Positions 1 through 11,190 of a stretch of DNA of 64,000 bases are shown one piece after another. Within the stretch, counting starts at the first letter, position 1; the number at the start of each line of letters is the position of its first letter. The notes beneath the pieces are model-generated. The model was not told the DNA's origin. It did not search any database and worked only from the letters and a program-made list of their open reading frames with translations. The translations under genes and the position numbers were made by a program. Source of the stretch: Elmis aenea (Eukaryota > Arthropoda > Insecta > Coleoptera > Elmidae); the NCBI GenBank assembly GCA_947652605.1, contig OX393581.1, positions 12,714,640 to 12,778,639 of the forward strand, given 5' to 3'.

Positions 1-155
1 AACACTGTTGACCAGTGTAATTAATGCTTAGTATACAAATGGCAAGCAAAAGTTGCAAATATGTTTTTGATTCTTCTAAATATGAACGACATGATTTTAA
101 AATTGTTATTTATTTTATATAGTCATGAGTCCTTCTACTGTTACATGTAGAACTG

Positions 156-790
156 TTAAGTGTGTGTTGTGCTGACTTTTTCCATGTTTGTTTTTTCTTC
201 TTTTCCTTTTATGCTTCTGGTATTCCAAGTATCTATTCTTATTTTGTCTTTCTTGTCTTTATTTTTATCATTTTTAATATCTCGTGCTGTGATTGCTATC
301 TGTTTTTCTTTATTCATGTCCATTTTCGTGTAGTGTGCGTGCAATTTGTTTCGTAACTTGTTTTCTGTCCTTAGTTTGTTGGGTCTGTTTTTTGCTGTAG
401 CTCCCCTTTCTCTTTATTCCATAGCCAGATGTAATTATCTACAATTAGTGTTTGGTAAGCTAGTCTGACTTTTTCGCACTTTTTTCTTTCTTTTCCTGCC
501 TCTCCTCTGATTTTTCTTTTATTTCTCGTTCTTTTACTGTTAGGTCAGTGTTTATGTAAACGTTTTGACCTTTTTATCTGCTATTATACTTTATTTTGTA
601 CTTCATTTTGTCCTCCCATTTACTTATCGTTGCTATTGTCATGCTTTTTTCATATTTCTGACCCACCTCGTACATCTGTTTGATCAAAATTATAATAGTC
701 TGAAATACGTATCTATTATTTCCCAGAACGCCGTTGATAGCTCTTCGACATTAAACAACCTATTTTACTGTATTGCACTTTTCCATGAAA
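156..790 (-). pseudogene. LINE fragment: end of ORF1 and start of endonuclease ORF2
   Basis: Minus-strand translation gives an ORF1-like tail rich in charged residues (INTDLTVKEREIKEKSEE near 540-480) followed at 344-156 by a 62-codon frame containing RIDTWNTRSIKGKEE. That resembles the first strand of the apurinic-type endonuclease of RTE-like/insect LINEs (usual form IGTWNVRSINGKEE). No RT domain follows, stops and frame changes occur between the parts, and the left end is lost at about 150. I read it as a truncated non-LTR retrotransposon. Other fragments of the same general type lie at 11190-11512, 17540-18110 and perhaps 63536-63960. The exact upper boundary is uncertain. Confidence 0.6.
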
Positions 791-819
791 ATAGCAAAAA
801 AACATCAGTTGCTATGTAA

Positions 820-2306
820 TTTCCAGAACTTCACTTCCAGTTTCAGTCAGTTTTGTATTTTAGTAGTAATAATGTGTTGATTTTCTTCGAAATAAATCAA
901 ACACAAGCATTACCTCGCAATGAATTTTCCTCGGAATAAATCAAATACAACCATTCTCTAGCCGTGTTTCACTAAAAATCTAATAGTTATAACAATATCC
1001 TTGTTGCGTATTTCATGTTTGTGCGCCTACAATATTCGCTATCCATTGGCTGTGTTCGAGTTAGTTCTGTACAAGCCCAACATACTTCATTAAATGTAGC
1101 CTTTGTCTAACGAGTTTAGTTTTGTATTTGCATTTGTATGAAAACTTTGGAAGTATTATACGGCACTTGAAACAACACGGAATTTCGTAATGTCGGTCTT
1201 TAATATATTACATAACAACTCAACAATATTTCATGGTATTGTTGTATTTCACTACTAGTTAATGTCTTAGTCGTTTTATGTAAAGCACTTTTGACTATGT
1301 AATACGTGAGCACAATAAATTCATTATCAGTATCGGAATTTATGGTACCATAACGAATTCTATTGTTCTAAAAGATAAACTACGCAAATTAAACAGTGTA
1401 TACGGCAAAATAAACATGCAGAATGCTGTAGTACAATTGCACAGCCCGCAAATATATTTCGTTTTGGTTTATTTGAGTTAGTTAGGGCTTGTTATATTAC
1501 GCAATGAGAGTTGTTATAATTTTGTGAATAAAGGAAGTTGAATGAAGGTTTTGCAAATTATTTAGATAACAACATTTAATTTTGTATGAAAACATCATGA
1601 AGTTTTTTAATAAAATTTTATTGGGAACATTTTTATTTGTCACATAACATTCAGGAGAAATTGGAAAAAATGTTATTTAAAATAATCTTAAACGGGCACT
1701 AGTAATAAAATATGATTTAAAAACCAAATTTTAATGAACTTTATTTTGTGCAGACAAAAGTCTAGAATCAGCATTGTTTTCATAACGTAAAATACTTAAA
1801 AATGACAATTGTTTACGAATATTGAACTTATTTAACGAAGACTTAACGCTAAACAGAATTAATAGTTAACAGGTATTGCAATAGGAAAATAAAAATTTCA
1901 TATAAAGTCATATTTTGTCAATGATCGCTAAATGGGAAGTGTCGTGAACCCCAAATTGAGAAGTAGCTAAGATTACTCTAAAAAAGTTTCTTTATTCCAT
2001 GCTTTTTTCTTCAGAATTGTAGTGGAGGAAGAACTAAAAGGTGGATGAGAGATCATTCATATGTCCATCAGCTGCACTAGTTGCTAAGTTTCTTTAGCTG
2101 TACTAGAAATTTTCTGCAAGTTACAAACCTAAATGAAAACAATTATTTGGTGGAGGCGCCTGGGCTTGTTATAAATTTTAAAGAAATTTTTTGTGTTACA
2201 GTGTGGACCAAATTCGAATGTTTTACGGGGTATCTTGGTTACCGTAATAGTTAGCAAAAATCTGACATCAGACTCTTTGGCTATTTTTTGAGAATCGAAC
2301 GCCTAT
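820..2306. other. AT-rich non-coding stretch, nothing recognised
   Basis: No ORF with recognisable motifs, no clear terminal repeats and no tandem structure seen. Likely intron or intergenic DNA. Confidence 0.5.
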
Positions 2307-2310
2307 TTAA

Positions 2311-3378
2311 CCCTTTAGGTCTTAGTGGTTCCACTATGGAACCACATATTTCTAATTTTATTCTGAGAGCCCTAGTAATCGAGCGCTGGAACCACAGTCA
2401 AGAATGAGTCATGTATTGATGTTTCGCGCGTTCTAAACTGAAACGGTCAAATCAGCGTTTATTAAATTTGTTTTGGTGAATATTTTGTTGGTGCATTTCT
2501 AACGTGCTTCATGTCTTCCTGTATCGTTTTTTGTTATAAAAAACTGAACAATATTATCAACTAAGTAATATAATATTTTTCATATATGTTCCTGTTTTTA
2601 AAGTATCCAGTAATAGGTCATCAAAGTTTTACATCATAGGTCAGTTTTTTTATGTTTTTATATGGTGGTTCCATATGGAACCACTAGGATTTCGTATCTT
2701 TATTTTAATTTTTTTCGCTTTGTTTTTCTTTAGACCACCATGTCAAAACAAACTTTAAATCTAGAAAAGTTAACTAGCGACGATTTATACGAACTCCTCT
2801 AACTCTAAAAGAGTTTCGATTAGCAGTAGCAAATGGGCTAATCGGTGCTAACACAGAAATAAGTCCAAAAGGACGAAAAAGTGTTTCTGTACCTTCAAAT
2901 AGGTATAAAGTACAAATACCTTTGGAGAGGAGAACTAACCAAGTTGCGCATCTTCCCGTCCATGGTACAAAAATCAGATGTGCTAGCTGCAGCACAAAAA
3001 ATAAACCGCGACGTACCAGATGGCACTGCAAATGTTGCAATGTAAGATTGTTTGTCGAAAAATGAAATTGTTTTTTGAAATTACACAATAAATAGTATAC
3101 TTTTTTATTATTAATGTTACTTTTTTGCATATTATTTGTGATTACTACATTTTAAGAATATTTTCTTTTTATATTTTACAAATAAATTTATACTTTAAAA
3201 TTTTTGTCATTCATATGTAGTTCCTACTGTTACTTCATTGGAACCACCATTTTTTTTGTAAAATTATTTCAAATCTTTTTTTTTTTTAATTTGTTCGTGT
3301 TAAATAGATCATTTTTATCCCAAAAAGCATCAAAAACACCGGATTTTCTAAGCAAACAATATATCCGTACTCAAAGGG
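2311..3378 (+). mobile_element. piggyBac-like element, internally deleted
   Basis: The left end reads TTAA then CCCTTTAGGTC (2307-2321). The right end reads CTCAAAGGG then CTAA (3370-3382), a decayed TTAA. Short inverted termini CCCTTT[A/G] and the TTAA target fit piggyBac. Just inside the left end is the palindrome GGTTCCACTATGGAACC, and a related palindrome recurs near 2663-2684. The only coding relic is the transposase C-terminus at 2811-3065. At 1.07 kb it is less than half the length of an autonomous piggyBac. Confidence 0.65.
2811..3065 (+). pseudogene. piggyBac transposase C-terminal cysteine-rich domain (relic)
   Basis: An 84-codon open frame starts EFRLAVANGLIG and ends at TGA 3063-3065. 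Its end has RCASCSTKNKPRRTRWHCKC followed by CNVRLFVEK, matching the C-terminal zinc-binding (RING/PHD-like) domain that follows the DDD catalytic core of piggyBac transposases (pattern CxxC...CxxC). The catalytic core is absent. A possible in-frame ATG segment upstream (2740) is in another frame and stops, so the relic is not translatable as one protein. DNA-binding by this domain is known for the family; function here is not expected. Confidence 0.7.
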
Positions 3379-3434
3379 CTAACCAGATTTTTCATTTCGA
3401 TTTTGGCTCTACAAACGAAAAATGAAATTTTATC

Positions 3435-4280
3435 ATTTTTGAAAATGTACCATAACTTCCTTATTTACTAAAATAGAACAAAATGTTATCAAGGTTTTTC
3501 TATACCTAGAGTTTTTTATGCTCAATTTAAAAACAAATCTGATTTTTTTTAGCGACTCTGACTTTCGATATATGTAAATGAGTAAACTCATATTTATTTT
3601 TAAAACTAAACCCTTGTTGGCCATTACTTCATTTTTTAGCTTTTTAAAAATACATAATTTTATGTATTGCAGAAAATAACCGAGATATGGCTACTTTTGT
3701 AAAAGTTTTCTTATTAAAGTTTGCCATGAATTCGTAAACAAATAATGCATACAATTATTAAACAACTAAACGTCATAGGAAAGAATGTTTTTAAAGTTTT
3801 AAAAAAATTCGTGTATTCTTTTGCATTTTATAACTGTTCATTGTGGTACGTGGCTAAATTTGAACACTTTGAACTTTGAACAGTTTAATATGTTAGAAGT
3901 TTACGTTGTAAGTGATAAAAACGTAGCGGCTGCTGCAGAATTTGCTTGGAAATGACGTTTAGTTGTTTAATAATTGCACATCACTTCTTTACGAAATCAT
4001 GTCTAACTTTAATAGGAAAATTTTTACAAAATTAGCTATATCTTGGTTATAATTTGCAACAAGTATATAAAGCTATATATTTTTAAAAAGCTAAAAAAAA
4101 TTCTTTCATATAAAGTCATAGACAACTAGGATTTTCTTTAAAAAAAAACATAAGTTTACATCATATCTCGATGGTCGAGGTCGCTACAAAATTTTAATTT
4201 TGTTTTTAAATTAGATAAGCATAAAAATTTGTATCAAAAACCTTTACAACATTCTCGTCTGTTTTAATAACTATTTATTT
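3435..4280. repeat. Large imperfect palindrome (foldback), about 840 bp
   Basis: The left arm (about 3435-3790) and right arm (about 3950-4280) are inverted copies. For example, AACAACTAAACGTCAT at 3760-3777 pairs with ATGACGTTTAGTTGTT at 3953-3968, and the motif AGCTTTTTAAAAATA occurs on one arm with its complement on the other. The loop is about 150 bp. No coding motif and no certain terminal TSD are seen. It lies between the piggyBac relic and the satellite array and is probably a non-autonomous foldback element. Confidence 0.7.
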
Positions 4281-4346
4281 TTATTAACTATTACGGAGGT
4301 CCGTCAAGTTGGAGCTACAACATAACAAAAAACAAAAACTTTTAAC

Positions 4347-5165
4347 GTCATAATTTTTTGCTCATTTTTTGCTAATTTTTGCTATACTTTTTAAATTTTT
4401 TGCTGGTCTCTAATAGAAGATAATTAAAAAAAAAAATTGTAACTCCAACTTTACGCTGAGTTACATTTGCTAAAAAGTCAAAATGTTTTTGTCATAATTT
4501 TTTGCTCATTTTTTGCTCATTTTTTGTTAATTTTTGCTGTACTTTTTAAATTTTTTGCTGGTCTCTAATAAAAAATAATAAAAAAAAAAGAATTGTAACT
4601 CCAACTTTACGCTGAGTTACATTTGCTAAAAAGTCAAAATGTTTTTGTCATAATTTTTTGCTCATTTTTTGTTAATTTTTGCTGTACTTTTTAAATTTTT
4701 TGCTGGTCTCTAATAAAAAATAATAAAAAAAAAAAATTGTAACTCCAACTTTACGCTGAGTTACATTTGCTAAAAAGTCAAAATGTTTTTGTCATAATTT
4801 TTTGCTCATTTTTTGCTCATTTTTTGCTCATTTTTTGTTAATTTTTGCTGTACTTTTTAAATTTTTTGCTGGTCTCTAATAAAAAAGAATAAAAAAAAAA
4901 GAATTGTAACTTCAACTTTACGCTGAGTTACATTTGCTAAAAAGTCAAAATGTTTTTATGTCACAATTTTTTGCTCATTTTTTGCTAATTTTTGCTGTAC
5001 ATTTTAAATTTTTTGCTAGTCTCTAATGGGAGATAATTTAAAAAAAAGAATTGTAACTCCAACTTTACGCTGAGTTACATTTGCTAAAAAGTCAAAATGT
5101 TTTCATGTCACAATTTTTTGCTCACTTTTTGCTAATTTTTGCTGTACTTTTAAAATTTTTTGCTG
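4347..5165. repeat. Satellite-like tandem array, about 6 units of 144-168 bp
   Basis: The landmark GTCATAATTTTTTGCTC (or GTCACAATTTTTTGCTC) recurs at about 4347, 4491, 4647, 4791, 4958 and 5106. Each unit also carries AACTCCAACTTTACGCTGAG and GCTGGTCTCTAATA. Length differences come mostly from a short sub-repeat, TTTTTTGCTCAT, present one to three times per unit. The last unit is included in the 959-bp duplication that follows. Confidence 0.85.
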
Positions 5166-5976
5166 TTCGCTTTTCCAAGATATGTAGTTTTTTTATAATC
5201 ATTATGTGCTACAAATAGGTGGTATTCTTGGATATACAACACGAATAACTTCGAATAACCAAAATTTACGTCAATGTTTTGTTCTAATAACTTTATAATA
5301 ATTTATAAAGTTAACTTATATACACACTTTGAATTTATTGATATTTAAAAGTAGTTTTGTTGTAGTTTTTGTAAAAACCATAAAGTTTCTTTACGTGACT
5401 ATCAGTTAAGGCACTCCAATAAAATTGAACAATAGGTACATAAATTCAGACCTGCAAATAACAATGCTTAAGACCCACCAGAAATATGACTAGGTTGTTT
5501 TTGTAGAAATAAACATTTTTAGTTGACAATGTTACAACAAATAAAAAAATGTTAATACAAAAACCTAATTTTTATTCTTATGTTATGTGGGACATATGTG
5601 TCCCTTTAATGGTCTAAAGAGGGTTAAAAAGTCGTAAATAGTTTTTTTTTATGGCAAGATTTTTCTAACAAGGAATTAGAAAGCTTCCTGATCGGTGGAA
5701 GTATTGCATCCAGATGCAGGAAAACTGTATTAAAAAATAATTTTATCTTCCTTAGTTCAGCCGTACTCTAAAAATTTCTTGCACATCATAAAAAATGTCG
5801 AAATAATATCATTGCAAGCCAGCTTACGTTCAGAATCTGAATTATCGTATAACATGCAACGTTTTGTTTTTAAATTATGATTAAAATTACTTATAAAATA
5901 TTCAAATTCATTAAAAACTCTGATAACAATCCTGATTATCAAAGGAGGATAGTACATTTAGAAACAATACTATCTT
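5018..5976. repeat. 959-bp tandem duplication, copy 1
   Basis: Sequence from GTCTCTAATGGGAGATAATT to CAATACTATCTT is repeated immediately downstream (5977-6935) with only scattered substitutions, so the duplication is recent. It contains a satellite unit, a piggyBac-type terminus and a 66-codon minus-strand frame (5757-5957) of unknown nature that is conserved in both copies simply because the copies are young. Confidence 0.95.
5589..5627 (-). repeat. piggyBac-type terminus with sub-terminal palindrome (copy 1; copy 2 at 6547-6585)
   Basis: Read on the minus strand this is TTAA, CCCTCTTTAGACC, then the palindrome GGGACACATATGTCCC. It has the same layout as the ends of the other two piggyBac-like elements here. 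No partner terminus was found to the left, so it is a solo or truncated end. Confidence 0.5.
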
Positions 5977-6935
5977 GTCTCTAATGGGAGATAATTTTAA
6001 AAAAAGAATTGTAACTCCAACTTTACGCTGAGTTACATTTGCTAAAAAGTCAAAATGTTTTCATGTCACAATTTTTTGCTCATTTTTTGCTAATTTTTGC
6101 TGTACTTTTAAAATTTTTTGCTGTTCGCTTTTCCAAGATATGTAGTTTTTTCATAATCATTATGTGCTACAAATAGGTGGTATTCTTGGATATACAACAC
6201 GAATAACTTCGAATAACCAAAATTTACGTCAATGTTTTGTTCTAATAACTTTATAATAATTTACAAAGTTAACTTATATACACACTTTGAATTTATTGAT
6301 ATTTAAAAGTAGTTTTGTTGCAGTTTTTGTAAAAACCATAAAGTTTCTTTACGTGACTATCAGTTAAGGCACTCCAATAAAATTGAACAATAGGTACATA
6401 AATTCAGACCTGCAAATAACAATGCTTAAGACCCACCAGAAATATGACTAGGTTGTTTTTGTAGAAATAAACATTTTTAGTTGACAATGTTACAACAAAT
6501 AAAAAAATGTTAATACAAAAACCTAATTTTTATTCTTATGTTATGTGGGACATATGTGTCCCTTTAATGGTCTAAAGAGGGTTAAAAAGTCGTAAATAGT
6601 TTTTTTTGTATGGCAAGATTTTTCTAACAAGGAATTAGAAAGCTTCCTGATCGGTGGAAGTATTGCATCCAGATGCAGGAAAACTGTATTAAAAAATAAT
6701 TTTATCTTCCTTAGTTCAGCCGTGCTCTAAAAATTTCTTGCACATCATAAAAAATGTCGAAATAATATCATTGCAAGCCAGCTTACGTTCAGAATCTGAA
6801 TTATCGTATAACATGCAACGTTTTGTTTTTAAATTATGATTAAAATTACTTATAAAATATTCAAATTTATTAAAAACTCTGATAACAATCCTGATTATCA
6901 AAGGAGGATAGTACATTTAGAAACAATACTATCTT
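5977..6935. repeat. 959-bp tandem duplication, copy 2
   Basis: Direct copy of 5018-5976. The right junction (TATCTT then TGCATTTATAC) lies about 100 bp upstream of the LRR exon acceptor, so the duplication expanded the intron just before that exon. Confidence 0.95.
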
Positions 6936-7036
6936 TGCATTTATACAAAAAAAAAACATCTGTCCCGGAAATGCTCAAACAAATTTGTGTGTAAGAAAAA
7001 CGAAAAATGTTCAATTTTGCCTCTTATTGTTTTCAG

Positions 7037-7283
7037 GAGCTACTGCTGGAGTCGAATCTAATCGAATTAATATCGGATCGAGCTTTTGCTGGATTGACGC
7101 ACCTACGGCGACTTGTTTTAAGCAAAAACAGGCTAACCGTCCTTACAAATGCAGTTTTGGATGGCGTGCCGGCAATTTACTTCATGGATTTACGTGCAAA
7201 CAACTTGGAAACGCTAACATTTGACAACGTGAAGCCGATAATACATAATCTCTACAACGACAGCAGCTACTTCTATATAGCAG
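7037..7283 (+). CDS. Internal exon of a leucine-rich-repeat protein
   Basis: An 82-codon open segment encodes successive extracellular-type LRRs, including LIELISDRAFAGLTHLRRLV then LSKNRLTVLTNAVLDGVPAI and MDLRANNLETLTFDNV. These fit LxxLxLxxNxLxxLxxxxFxGL. It is preceded by a pyrimidine-rich acceptor ending TTTTCAG (AG 7035-7036) and followed by CAG|GTAAGT (donor from 7284). The frame enters in phase 0 and leaves in phase 1 after NDSSYFYIAG, where an LRR C-terminal cap (N-x-F-x-C-D-C) would be expected to begin in the next exon. It is probably a secreted or single-pass cell-surface protein such as those in neuronal adhesion or signalling. The gene cannot be named and no other exon of it was found. 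An overlapping frame from 6985 is a shadow. Confidence 0.85.
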
Positions 7284-8170
7284 GTAAGTCGACATCTCTA
7301 CTCTTGTAATTTATTTAAAATTTTGACACTGGGTCTATTTTTATTTTTAATGACACGTGTTTTATTTTTACAAAATACCTATAACTGTGCAAAGTTTTTT
7401 GTCAAGTTAATTTTTCTATAATTTTAATATTTAAGAACAAAACGGTTAACTATGATGAGCTAGATTAACATTATGCTATAAAAATTACACTTAATTTTTT
7501 AATTTGAAGTAATACCACGTTATAAGGCTGTAAATTAACAACTCCTGGAAGCGATCGCTTCAGACCGCCAATTCAAGTGCGTCTTGAAAGCAGTCAAAAA
7601 TGTTTAATAAATATATTTAATGTAAATTTCTCTTATCTTGAGACGAAATTCTAAATAGCTAATTATAACTGTACACCACTTGAATATTCAGAGCCAACGT
7701 TATACTTACGTTCCATTGGAAACAACTTGCGAAATATTTAAATGTAACCTTATAATGTACTTTGTCTATCATTATTTACTATTCACACCATAACATTTTA
7801 GTTTTATAACAGTATGTTTACACTTTATACTTCTTTACTTCATGTTAGCGTGATGTTCAAACTGTTTATTATTTCTGAAAATTTTTATTATTTCTTTCAC
7901 ATCCTAGTGTTTTTAAGAATATTAGCAAAATCTTTGAACCCATTGTCGTATGTGGCATGAAAGAACTTGTTCTGTAATCTTTGAATTGTTAGTTAATATA
8001 CAGGTACCTATACACGGATAAGTACATATTTTGTCTTGTTGATATGAATTCGTTTAAGCGAACACATGTTTTTGTGCACCCAGTTTAGTATAAGATTTTT
8101 TCTGAATAAGATTAATTGTTTTAAAAAATAGCCTAATAAACATAATGCATTACTACTAAATAGTGGAAAA
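7284..8170. other. AT-rich stretch after the LRR exon, probable intron
   Basis: Begins with the donor GTAAGTCGAC. No further LRR-coding segment, cysteine-rich cap exon or repeat boundary was seen. Confidence 0.5.
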
Positions 8171-8174
8171 AGCA

Positions 8175-8459
8175 TTATACCATTTCGGGTTTCTTAAACG
8201 AATAAATCCGGACCGCCAAAAAGGCGGTTTTCCATGCAAAAACCGAAACAGCAACTAAACCAAGTCCATCCCATCCCAATAAAATAGAAATCAAATTAGC
8301 ATTAATAATTAACATCAAAAGCGCAATAAACAAAACGCGGTTTTCGTAGTTTTTTTTTTTGCTAAAAAGCTGAATAAGTATGTAGTTTACTAGTGTGTGT
8401 ACAAAATCATATAGGTAACTTAATGTAACTGAAATTAAAAATGACATAAAAATCACCAT
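8175..8459 (-). pseudogene. nad5-like fragment, probable nuclear mitochondrial insertion
   Basis: A 94-codon minus-strand frame contains NRVLFIALLMLIINANLISI then LLGWDGLGLV. The LISILLGWDGLGLV block is a hallmark of insect mitochondrial NADH dehydrogenase subunit 5. After LGLV the normal continuation (SYCLVIYYQN) is replaced by unrelated residues, so homology covers only part of the frame. Tryptophan in the block is TGG, although insect mitochondria mostly use TGA. The best reading is a numt that has decayed in the nucleus; it is not functional. Confidence 0.6.
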
Positions 8460-8882
8460 ACAAAACTAAAATGTTAAGGTTGATTGCACACGAATCCACT
8501 AAATCACCAAAAAAACGCCAATAGTTCTAATTCTTCTAGTTTCATTCTTAGAATTTTGAATTGTCTATAGACTCTACCAAATACGTTGATTTGTAAAATT
8601 AGAAAAGATCTTATGCTATTATATTTCATTCGCCTAGCAGGTTTGTGTTGTTTGGTATGAGTTTTACAACTATACACTATACATACCGTGACCATTTATT
8701 TTTTCCCTCAAAACGGAACATCTACCTACTAATTTTTATGTAACAGTAATAGTATGTGTATTCAAGAAAACGCATATTTCTTCATAGTTTTTATTTATTA
8801 ATAAAAAGAACAGGAATTAACACGTGAAAATATATAATTTATGAGGTCTTTTATTTTTCTATATAACAAATTTGCTCAGGTA
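8460..8882. other. AT-rich non-coding stretch, nothing recognised
   Basis: No motif-bearing ORF or repeat structure seen between the numt and the CAGGGTG element. Confidence 0.4.
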
Positions 8883-8974
8883 TACAGGGTGTTTCAGACC
8901 ACCCGTACCAGCACTTTTATTCGAAAATGCGACGTCTGACAAAGATGGGGAACAATTTTTGTAACAAAAGTTCA

Positions 8975-9014
8975 TAATAATAATGATAATAATAATAATA
9001 ATAATAATAATAAT
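8975..9014. repeat. (AAT)n microsatellite
   Basis: An ATAATAATA... run of roughly 40 bp with one interruption. Confidence 0.9.
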
Positions 9015-9354
9015 CTTTATTTGTTCTGAATATCCCAAGAAAGGTGTACAACTTGTCACAATAATAATGTACGTACATTACAAATATACAGTTGACTGAC
9101 GCTAAGGCGGTTTTCTTGATTAAACCGGAAGTGGCAAGATGCGGATGTAACTTTAAAAACTTAAATAGAACCATCTGGTTTTTATTGCATAATTAGAAAG
9201 ATATTTGGTAAATAAACACTTTTTACTTACAAAATTTTTTGATTATCAGTATAGTTTGTAATTCATTGGACCTAAATCATAACAACATTTAAAACTCTAT
9301 TCGCATGTAACTGAGATCTGGACACCCCATTTTTTTCTTTAAATTTATATTTAA

Positions 9355-9922
9355 CAAGATGATTTACCCGGCGTTGCACGGGCGATTACAATTTTAATTA
9401 CTTTTTAAACTTGAATAAGCCCAATAATTCCAAATCATACACAAATGACATACTTTGATCACAATCATCTTTTCATTTTCTTATAATTCCTTAAAAAATA
9501 ACTATTTATTGCTTAAAAATTGAATAATAACTCAAATTTATTATCTTTCGTCTTGTTTCAAATAAAAATGTACTAATAAAAATAATACTTCATGTACATT
9601 TATTACTAATTGTATACAAAACAATCTTTACTTGTGAAATACCCCGCGCCGTATCGTGTTATGACCAGGTATTTGCCGACGTAAGATCGAATCCTGTCCA
9701 AGTAATTATTATTTTTTTTTAAATTGGTAATATGTGCTTGTACTTAAAGTTTGGCGTTAGATCTGCAAGGTCCTAAATAGTAACTGTGCAAAATTTAGTC
9801 CCGATCGGTCAACGGACCTAGGATTCTATAGCGAACAAACAAACAAACAAACAAACAAACAAACAAACAAACAAACAAACAAACAAACACACAAACAAGC
9901 TCTTTTATATATATATAGATTA
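9355..9922 (+). repeat. SINE/RTE-tail-like repeat ending in (ACAA)n
   Basis: Starts with TTTACCCGGCGTTGCACGGG, has a tRNA-promoter-like B box (GATCGAATCC at about 9688), then GATCGGTCAACGG and AGCGAACAAACAAACAAAC. It closes with TTTTATATATATATAGAT. This series, ending in a short-motif tail, is typical of insect SINEs and RTE 3' ends. No TSD was resolved. Confidence 0.5.
9836..9898. repeat. (ACAA)n microsatellite
   Basis: About 15 tandem AAAC units with one ACAC variant, forming the tail of the SINE-like repeat. Confidence 0.95.
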
Positions 9923-10041
9923 AATGAAATTTTAGACAGATGGTGTGTGTAAAAAAACCCGATTGTTTAAACAATTATACACTATTGTTTTACTTCCGGT
10001 TTCGCTTGAAATTACTTTGTTATTTCAAATGAAACACTGTA

Positions 10042-11190
10042 TATTTTTACATTTTTGGAAATAGGAAGCAATTTTTAATACAGCTGCATTATTTTGTATA
10101 ATGTTTATAACCTCAAATCATTTTTTACGAAAAGATTTTTTTCATTGAGTGTCATTTTTTCCCGGAATGATGTGCTTTGTAGTGCAAAAATGTAATTAAT
10201 GTTTTTGTAGCATATTTTCAATTTTTCTGTGTATCAAAGCTGATGTTAATCCTAAAAGAATTTCGAAACAGTAAACTAATTTAGTCTTACATTTTCGTTT
10301 TCAAACAATACCGTAGCTCCGTAGCGTAAACCGTTTTTCTGGAAGATGCCTATTGGCTGTTTGCCATAGTTACACATACGCTAAGTTATCTTTAATTTTG
10401 TTATATTTATAGATTTAGTCATTTTCACGACATAAACTGGGCTACCTAGCGGTCCGCCTATTGACGGGTCGAATGTTCACATGCAAATGAAGAGGAAAAA
10501 AAACAGACTCATCAAGAATACATCAGAGTCGTATCGCGTTATACGGGCACGTTCAAGGGTGATTATTTGAAAATTTATTGCAACGGCGGGTCGTTACGTT
10601 CACAAAGTTCGATTACGTGTTAGGACGCCCTCTAACGTTTTCCATAAACACCTGATTTAACAATAATTGGTAATGTTTGCAACGATTACGATACAATACA
10701 GTACATGAGGAAGAACTTACATGAAGTGTTATGTTTACTTGTTGTGGTGCGAAAGTTATATTGCACAGGGCTGCGGTAATGTTAGTATTGCGTTATCTAA
10801 ATATCGCCTACCCTATAGAGGTCAAGCTAAATTTGCTATATTATCGGTAGGCAGCATGAAATTCTACATTTTATGTGGTTCCCAAGCGATCTAATCATCG
10901 CCAGAAAAATTGTCAGACAAAGTAGGAAAACAGTTTTTTCGTAGTTTCTAGAAATTTCATACTATACCAAAGTTTGCATTGCAAGTTGTTTGGGGTACTT
11001 TATCGGCACTTAGTTTCTAAAGTGGCTTATACTAATCTATCGTTGACCAAAGTGACGTGACCCGTGATAAGACAGTAGTGTGATGTCATTTTGCATTGTT
11101 TCAACTAACACCAAACCGCGATTAATTTGTTTGACAACTTCGTTGTAATTAATGTTTAAATCCTGAATTAAAAGTTGCGTTACTTATGAG
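10042..11190. other. Non-coding stretch, nothing recognised
   Basis: Mixed-composition DNA without recognisable coding motifs, terminal repeats or tandem structure. Confidence 0.4.

Larger units (their letters stand above)
8885..10039. mobile_element. TA-flanked CAGGGTG-type element with internal repeats
   Basis: The left end is TA then CAGGGTGTTTCAGACC; the right end is GAAACACTG then TA (10031-10041). TA flanks and the short inverted CAG(G)GTGTTTC termini suggest a Tc1/mariner-type non-autonomous element. Several CAGGGTG-ended elements occur in this window. Inside are an (AAT)n tract, an ACCGGAAGT motif and a SINE-like unit ending in (ACAA)n. No transposase frame is seen. Confidence 0.45.

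Noticed and set aside
2774..3130. 118-codon minus-strand ORF
   Set aside because: It is antisense to the piggyBac C-terminal domain, which has the recognisable cysteine pattern on the plus strand.
4347..5165. CRISPR array
   Set aside because: Units are contiguous tandem repeats of about 150 bp without unique spacers, in a eukaryotic context.
5757..5957. 66-codon minus-strand ORF present twice (also 6716-6916)
   Set aside because: The conservation comes from the recent 959-bp duplication, not selection; no domain is recognised.
6985..7224. 79-codon frame overlapping the LRR exon
   Set aside because: It has no LRR pattern, whereas the other frame has LRRs and splice sites; it is a shadow.
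9640..9710. tRNA gene
   Set aside because: There is a B-box-like GATCGAATCC but no cloverleaf; it fits a SINE-type repeat instead.
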